Virus record (IMG/VR): IMGVR_UViG_3300046747_000551
Coordinates: 1 to 64,000 of that record
Direction: 5' to 3' (one strand)
DNA length: 64,000 bases
Source: a virus
Within the stretch, counting starts at the first letter, position 1; every line of letters starts with the position of its first letter. The notes beneath the pieces are model-generated. The model had not been told where the DNA came from. It did no database searches and saw only the letters and a list, made by a program, of their open reading frames with translations. Made by a program: the position numbers and the translations under genes. This document shows positions 59,330-64,000 of this stretch, in pieces.

Positions 59330-60586
59330 TTACGCGGTCGCAGTTTTCATCTGTTTGATTTGACGGACCAGCGCCTTCACACTGGCGAGCGCGACGCCAA
59401 TCGCGTCCACGATGGGAATCGTTTTCGCGTCGCCCTGGCCGCTGCCAAAAAGCACGTCCCAGTCCTGGGCCATGGGTCCGGTGTGTCGGCCCGCCGGCAC
59501 GCCTTCGATGTCCTTCTTGTATTCCCAGTTCGAGACCGGGAGCCGGGACACCTTGTCGAGAATTTTCTCGTCGTCCACTTCGTGGATGTTTTCCTTGGCG
59601 TTTTTGTCGGAGAGCATCGACATGATGCCGCCCATGGCGCCCTGGGACGCTTGGCTTCCGCCACCGCCGCCCGTGCCGCCTGCGCCGCCGTAGGCACCCG
59701 AGGCGGTGCCGCCCCAGTTGCCAACCGACTGGTTCAACGCCGTGTCGCGGATGCGCGCGAATTCGAGCGCCTTCCACGAGTTCAGGTTGGCCTTCTGCAT
59801 CGCGATGTCGCGCTGCGCCGTGCGGCCGGAGAGGTCGAGGTTCAACGTCTCGCGACCGGTGAGGCCCGTGCCCGTCCCGGCTTCGGTCGAGTTGGCCAAC
59901 TGGAAAATGCCCGCGGCCCGGCCGAGGTTGGACTGCTCCGAGGATTGAATCGTCGGGAAAATCGAGCCGAGAATCTTCGCCCGGGACTCGGTCATCGCCT
60001 GCGCGGTGCCGGCCAGCTGAGACGCCTCCAGGTTGCGGGCCTGCCGCAGCTTTTCGCCCGCGCTGCCGAGCACGTTCGAAACTACGCCGCCCACGGACCG
60101 CTCACCCGGCTTTATGCCCGCTTGCGCGGCCGCTCCCACACCGGCGCGGACCAGCTCGGCCTGATACTCCGGCGGCAGACTGCCGCCCAGCTGGAGAAGG
60201 TCGTTCGCTTTCTGGATGACGGTGTCCTTGAGTTTCTTCAACTCCGGATTTTGGTCGATGTTCTCGCTGAAAAGCTGCTTGGCGACCCGCGTGGATTCGA
60301 GCGAGGAGGCCGGCGTCTGGGCCTGCGCGAGGAGGTCCTTGCGCGCCTGCTGCCCGGCCGCATACATCTCCGGCTCGTATTGCTTCTGTAGCGCGACGCG
60401 GCGGTCCAGGTAGCCCTTGTCGTATTGCTGGACGAGGTTGGTGATGCGCTCGATGTTGTAGTCCTGCGACAGCGCGTCGCGCTGGGCATTGAGGCCATTA
60501 CGCTGTGCCGCGTAAGCCTCGTTCATCGCCTTTTCGTCGGTGAATCTTTCAGCGATACTTGCGGCAGTTCCTAATACAGCTCCCAT
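59330..60586 (-). CDS. Helical virion protein with C-terminal S74 chaperone domain
   Basis: 418 residues. Residues 1-300 are long helices (NEAYAAQRNGLNAQRDALSQ, KKLKDTVIQKANDLLQLGGS), like an ejection or internal protein. After a Gly-rich hinge, residues about 325-418 (LSDKNAKENIHEVDDEKIL, VSNWEYKKD, GPMAQDWDVLFG) are a peptidase S74 intramolecular chaperone with the Ser-Lys dyad of SDKxxK. These domains trimerise and cut themselves off tail spikes; here the partner is a helical protein. Confidence 0.75.
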   Translation of the reverse strand: MGAVLGTAASIAERFTDEKAMNEAYAAQRNGLNAQRDALSQDYNIERITNLVQQYDKGYLDRRVALQKQYEPEMYAAGQQARKDLLAQAQTPASSLESTRVAKQLFSENIDQNPELKKLKDTVIQKANDLLQLGGSLPPEYQAELVRAGVGAAAQAGIKPGERSVGGVVSNVLGSAGEKLRQARNLEASQLAGTAQAMTESRAKILGSIFPTIQSSEQSNLGRAAGIFQLANSTEAGTGTGLTGRETLNLDLSGRTAQRDIAMQKANLNSWKALEFARIRDTALNQSVGNWGGTASGAYGGAGGTGGGGGSQASQGAMGGIMSMLSDKNAKENIHEVDDEKILDKVSRLPVSNWEYKKDIEGVPAGRHTGPMAQDWDVLFGSGQGDAKTIPIVDAIGVALASVKALVRQIKQMKTATA

Positions 60587-60589
60587 AAA

Positions 60590-61066
60590 TTAAAGTCGTT
60601 TCCGAAAACCTAGCTCGGCCACTTCGTAGCCGCGCTTTTCAAAGATTGCTTTCCCGCCGTCCTCATCGATGGTGAACATGTGACCATGGACAATGGAAGT
60701 GCAGCCGTGCTGCCGGGCGTCTTCCTCCGCGAAGTCCAGCAAGGTCCGGCCGATTCCCCGTCCCCGGGCCTCCGGAACCACGTAGAGAAAAGTCATGGTG
60801 GCGGTCATCTCACCGTTGAACGTGTCTGGGCAGTAGTTCGTCCCCACAAGCCCCTCAGGTCCACCTGAGCCGATGAACCAGTTCGCCGCCGTTATGGTCC
60901 CGGCGTTTTTCGAGATGAGCGAAGACCAGAGGCGGGACAGCGTTCGCATGTCCAGCTGACCGGGGTATTTCACCTCGTCGAAATAGCGCTGGAACAGCGG
61001 GCGGAGCAGGTAGAGCCCTTCCGGGATTACCTTCACCAAAGTCGTCACTTTTTCAGTTGCGGTCAT
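60590..61066 (-). CDS. GNAT N-acetyltransferase
   Basis: 158 residues. LYVVPEARGRGIGRTLLDFA (near 92-111) has the acetyl-CoA binding R/QxxGxG motif, and AIFEKRGYEVAEL is the conserved C-terminal segment. It may acetylate a protein, glycan or antibiotic. Unusual inside a virion operon. Its own promoter (61073-61101) puts the ATG 6 nt after the -10. Confidence 0.8.
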   Translation of the reverse strand: MTATEKVTTLVKVIPEGLYLLRPLFQRYFDEVKYPGQLDMRTLSRLWSSLISKNAGTITAANWFIGSGGPEGLVGTNYCPDTFNGEMTATMTFLYVVPEARGRGIGRTLLDFAEEDARQHGCTSIVHGHMFTIDEDGGKAIFEKRGYEVAELGFRKRL

Positions 61067-61072
61067 CTACTA

Positions 61073-61101
61073 TTAAGTGTTCCGAATCAGTCCTTTGTCA
61101 A
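61073..61101 (-). promoter_or_regulatory. GNAT promoter, ACTTAA class
   Basis: TTGACA (61096-61101), 17-bp spacer, ACTTAA (61073-61078), TAGTAG, ATG at 61066. It overlaps the end of the tail-collar gene. Confidence 0.65.
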
Positions 61102-62166
61102 GTGCCAAAGGAACACCGTTGGCTGGATGGTATTGTGACCGACAGCCGCCGCGGTGTAGTGCGGGGCCTTCTCCAGGGTGAACTGCCGGCTGGTCATCAG
61201 CTGCGTGCCGGTCGGGCCGAGGGTCACCCCCGTCTGGCTGCCGTTCGGCGCGGAGTGCCCCGTGCGGGCGGTCTGGCTGTTCGGGGGCGTCGGCACCGGG
61301 ATGCCCGCCGTCTGGATTTCCGTGTCGGCGTCTTCCACCCGGAAGAAAACGACGTTCGCCTGGGTCGAGTTCAGGAGCGACGCGTGCCCAATCATGTGCG
61401 AGTGCTGCTCAATTTCGAGCGAGGACAGCACATGGTTCTCTTCGCCGAAGGTGTCGCCAGCTCCGCGCTGGGTGATGCCGGACGGCACGGACACCGCCGA
61501 TTCTGGCGAGCCGCCGGAATCCTTGGCTGCCTGGGCAATGGTCCGGCCGCGCCGGGACTCGTCGTTCTCATAGAGGAGCGACCAGCCCGGGTTGCGGGTG
61601 AGAACGGTCGTCAGCACGTCGCCCGTGACGGCCTTGACGTCGCCCGGCGAGCCCGATACCGTGCGCCACGCGCTGCGTTCCCAATGAATCAGACAGTTGA
61701 TGTCCGAGTCGAAATACTGCTCCAGGTCCAACGGGTCCGTCGGCCGGTTGGTCGTTCCGCCGTTGTTCGGCACGCTGGGCGCCGGCTCCCACGAGTTTCC
61801 GTCCCAGCCATACCAGCCGATGGGCCGGTTGCCGACGGACCGGAACCAGATGAGCGGGTCGTTCGTGCCCGGCTGGCCCGGGTCGTTCGGCCCGATGAAC
61901 GCGAACGCGCTCAGCGAGTCGGAGATGTCCAGCGGGACGTAGTGCCCAACGTTGATGTCGAACACGTAGAGCTTCGTGCCGTTTTTGAACCACGGGCCGG
62001 AGTTGCTCGCGGGCTCCACGTCGCCGATGACGAAAAAGTTCGTGCCGACCGGGGACTGGATGTCCTGCCGTTCGAGCATGGCGGCAAATAGCTCCTGCGG
62101 CGTGCCCTCGAAGTCCGGCGGCAGCTGCGACGCGACGATGACGAGATTGGTTTTCTGAAGGGGCAT
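61087..62166 (-). CDS. Tail collar/fibre-like protein
   Basis: 359 residues, Trp/Gly/Pro-rich and beta-rich (FGEENHVLSSLEIEQHSHMI, with HSHMIGH). This HTH-like HSHxIGH segment and the TGxxxSHNHT style end are common in phage tail collar fibres. Probably a receptor-binding or collar component; start 3 nt after the previous stop (TAA-TTT-ATG). Confidence 0.65.
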   Translation of the reverse strand: MPLQKTNLVIVASQLPPDFEGTPQELFAAMLERQDIQSPVGTNFFVIGDVEPASNSGPWFKNGTKLYVFDINVGHYVPLDISDSLSAFAFIGPNDPGQPGTNDPLIWFRSVGNRPIGWYGWDGNSWEPAPSVPNNGGTTNRPTDPLDLEQYFDSDINCLIHWERSAWRTVSGSPGDVKAVTGDVLTTVLTRNPGWSLLYENDESRRGRTIAQAAKDSGGSPESAVSVPSGITQRGAGDTFGEENHVLSSLEIEQHSHMIGHASLLNSTQANVVFFRVEDADTEIQTAGIPVPTPPNSQTARTGHSAPNGSQTGVTLGPTGTQLMTSRQFTLEKAPHYTAAAVGHNTIQPTVFLWHLTKD

Positions 62167-62169
62167 AAA

Positions 62170-62451
62170 TTAGTGGCGTTCCAGCGCCTTGACGCGCTCA
62201 TTCAACGCGAACACCAGCGCGAGCAAAAGCTGGCTAGGATTTTCCAGGTAGTTGGCCAGCGCGTCCGCGTTGCCGGCGTCCACGAGGTCATTGAAGTCCT
62301 TGATGACGTCCGTCACGATGGTAAACTTGCGACCGTCGCCTCGGGTGAATTCCTGTGTGAATGCGGCTTCCAACTTGTTCAGCGCCGCACGCGCGTCTTG
62401 CGCGTTGGTTTTTCCACCGCCACGACCGGGGTTTGCTTTGGGCTTCGCCAT
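62170..62451 (-). CDS. Small virion-region protein
   Basis: 93 residues: basic Gly-rich head, then helices (ARAALNKLEAAFTQEF, DALANYLENPSQLLLALVFA). Unknown. The start lies 5 nt after a promoter -10. Confidence 0.6.
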   Translation of the reverse strand: MAKPKANPGRGGGKTNAQDARAALNKLEAAFTQEFTRGDGRKFTIVTDVIKDFNDLVDAGNADALANYLENPSQLLLALVFALNERVKALERH

Positions 62452-62455
62452 AAAA

Positions 62456-62875
62456 TTATTCGCACGCTGGGACTTTTACTGTCAAAACTGCCGACGGGTC
62501 CGTGACTCCGAAGTCCCCGAACGCGCTCACCTGATAGAAGTAGGTGGCGTCCGCCACGACCTCTTCCATGAACACCGGGTCGTCAACCGACAGCACGTAA
62601 ACAAACGGGCCGTCTGCGCTGTCCGACACAAAAATGTTGTAGCCGATGGCCCCCGACAGGGGTGTCCACGTCAGCGTCACCACGCGCGGGCAATCGCTCA
62701 CCAGCGCCGACAAGCCGACCGGACCATCCAGCGTGAGGATGGGCAGGAACGCCGGGATGGAGGTGCTCGAACCGCTGCCGCTCTCCGACGGACCCGGCTG
62801 ACAAATCAACGGCGAGCGATAGTTGATTCGCAACTCGCGCCGCGTGATTCCGCGCAATGAATCAAATTGCATCAT
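62456..62875 (-). CDS. Fn3-like tail protein
   Basis: 139 residues. The C-terminal 85 (VTLTWTPLSGAIGYNIFVSD, YFYQVSAFGDFGVTDPSA) form one fibronectin type III-like domain. N-terminal part is Ser/Gly-rich. Probably a decoration or fibre component, like 10661. Confidence 0.7.
   Translation of the reverse strand: MMQFDSLRGITRRELRINYRSPLICQPGPSESGSGSSTSIPAFLPILTLDGPVGLSALVSDCPRVVTLTWTPLSGAIGYNIFVSDSADGPFVYVLSVDDPVFMEEVVADATYFYQVSAFGDFGVTDPSAVLTVKVPACE
62457..62485 (-). promoter_or_regulatory. Possible promoter of 62170-62451
   Basis: TTGACA (62480-62485), 17-bp spacer, CGAATA (62457-62462), ATTTT, ATG at 62451. It lies in the last codons of the Fn3-like gene. The -10 is weak. Confidence 0.4.
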
Positions 62876-64000
62876 AGCCCGGTTCCCGTCGAGATGATGA
62901 TGGGCAGCGCCAGCTCCAGCTGCCGGGCCGCTTTTCGCCGTGCCGTCGTGGTCGCGATTTTGTCGGCGTCCTGCTGGCTGATGACCGATTCGCCGTAGCC
63001 GGTGCCCACTTCCGTGATGCCCTGCTCCGTAATAGTCACCGTCTGGTTGCTCGTAAACAGCGGGATGCTCGCGTTCAGTTCTTCGATGCTATCCGAAGAT
63101 GCCCCGTCGAATCGGACGAAGTTTTGCTCTGGCCCTTCATCGACTTCGCAGCGTCCAGAGAGTTCTTTGTTCGGGCTGACCGAGCCCGGGGTCCCCGGTG
63201 CAGGCTCCATATAAATGCGGACTCCGCGCACTGCACCAGGACCAGAGACCACAATGAGAAGCTGAAAAGATTCATCGAGAAAATCGAGTTTGAACGACTC
63301 CACGTCGCACGACGACAGGTCCTCGGCCGAGGCGAGTTCCTTGGCGTCCTGCGTGCGCAGGGGCCGCGTTTGTTTCTTGAACGCGAACATTTTTTCGCTG
63401 CTCTTGATTTTGTGTCCCTGACGAATGGAGCCACGCGGCGCCTCAATTCGTTTCGTCATCAGCCGTTTGTAGCGGCCCCTATACGGTCCGGCCCAGAAGA
63501 CCGCAATGTCCACAGTGCCCGATAACTCGGACAAAAAGATGTCAGCGTAGCGCACGGTTTTATCCCGAAGCGGCACGTCCGCCGAGAACGCGCGCGTCTC
63601 GCCATACCACGTAATCGGGCAGCCGTCGTCCAGGCGGTCGGGGATGAACGCCTCCCACAACCGGTTCTGGCCGTCAAAATCAGCGCTGGCGAAAAAGATT
63701 CGGTTCGAGCCGGCGAACACTCCGTAGAGCCACTCCACCGGGCGCGTCCCCGTCCACACGGAGTTCCAGGCGAAGGGCGATTTCTGGTCCTTCTTCTGCC
63801 ACGTCGCGCCGTCCAGGCACCACGTATGCGTGTTCAGCTTGTCGCAGTAGGGCACCGACAGGAGCAGGTAGTTTTCGAAAAAGCCCGCGGCGATGCCGCT
63901 GAGGTCGCCCCCGAGCCGGGATTTGCTGTCCGCCATCTCGTTGTCTTCGTAGGGCGTGACGGACGTTTGACGGGTGACCTCGGCCGCGTTGATGTTGGTC
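62872..64000 (-). CDS. Tail nozzle-like beta-rich virion protein (partial, N-terminus beyond window)
   Basis: The frame is open to the right edge; an ATG at 63936 is internal, since TNINAAEVTRQTSVTPYEDNE precedes it without a stop. The visible 376 residues contain the pattern FENYLLLSVPYCDKLN, WQKKDQKSPF and RPVEWLYGVFAGSNRIFFAS found in beta-propeller-like tail proteins of short-tailed phages. Probably a tail tubular or nozzle protein. It overlaps the next start by 4 nt. Confidence 0.55.
   Translation of the reverse strand, partial: TNINAAEVTRQTSVTPYEDNEMADSKSRLGGDLSGIAAGFFENYLLLSVPYCDKLNTHTWCLDGATWQKKDQKSPFAWNSVWTGTRPVEWLYGVFAGSNRIFFASADFDGQNRLWEAFIPDRLDDGCPITWYGETRAFSADVPLRDKTVRYADIFLSELSGTVDIAVFWAGPYRGRYKRLMTKRIEAPRGSIRQGHKIKSSEKMFAFKKQTRPLRTQDAKELASAEDLSSCDVESFKLDFLDESFQLLIVVSGPGAVRGVRIYMEPAPGTPGSVSPNKELSGRCEVDEGPEQNFVRFDGASSDSIEELNASIPLFTSNQTVTITEQGITEVGTGYGESVISQQDADKIATTTARRKAARQLELALPIIISTGTGL

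Overview
The window is a 64 kb piece of a double-stranded DNA bacteriophage genome, high in G+C and almost fully coding. It carries a large terminase, a 732-residue portal, a scaffold-like protein, a major capsid protein cut by the left edge, a very large virion protein, tail fibres, a split family A DNA polymerase, a primase-helicase and a phage sigma factor. I see no tape-measure or contractile-sheath gene. The long portal and the beta-rich protein at the right edge suggest a short-tailed (podovirus-like) virion, but that is inference. The host cannot be named from the sequence. Shine-Dalgarno sites are scarce, and many promoters sit right against start codons, so the host probably handles leaderless mRNA well.

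Layout. (1) 1-15990, minus strand: packaging and head genes in reverse order. They run from a possible small terminase subunit (15825) through many small genes, a serine recombinase (11634), terminase (10205) and portal (7747), then scaffold, three glycosyltransferase-like genes and GDP-fucose synthase, to the capsid protein (595). (2) 15990-16272: divergent control region with a perfect 36-bp inverted repeat around a 98-nt AT-rich core that holds a strong leftward promoter. (3) 16272-30200, plus strand: an accessory arm of tiny genes joined by ATGA overlaps, with a MazG-like protein, an SNF2 helicase, papain-like proteins, a nucleotide-metabolism fusion and a structured RNA region with a tRNA-like 3' end. 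(4) 30972-41876, plus: replication and recombination (PD-(D/E)XK nuclease, split DNA polymerase, primase-helicase, sigma factor, RuvC-like resolvase, metallophosphoesterase). (5) 41878-45388, plus: exported proteins and a GT4 glycosyltransferase. (6) 64000-45363, minus: late virion genes (beta-rich tail protein, fibres, S74-chaperone protein, a 2627-residue polyvalent-type protein, collagen-like fibres), converging on region 5.

Expression. About 25 sites match TTGACA, a 16-18 bp spacer and a degenerate -10, and nearly all place the -10 only 3-11 nt before a start codon. This predicts mostly leaderless mRNAs. Two kinds of -10 appear: TANNNT/GACNTT before small accessory genes, and ACTKNN before replication, portal and capsid genes. 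With a phage-encoded sigma-70-like factor, this suggests a temporal switch. The capsid gene alone has a long (about 140 nt) leader. In the late arm, genes are separated by 1-6 nt AT-rich spacers such as TAA-TTT-ATG, which suggests translational coupling without ribosome binding sites.
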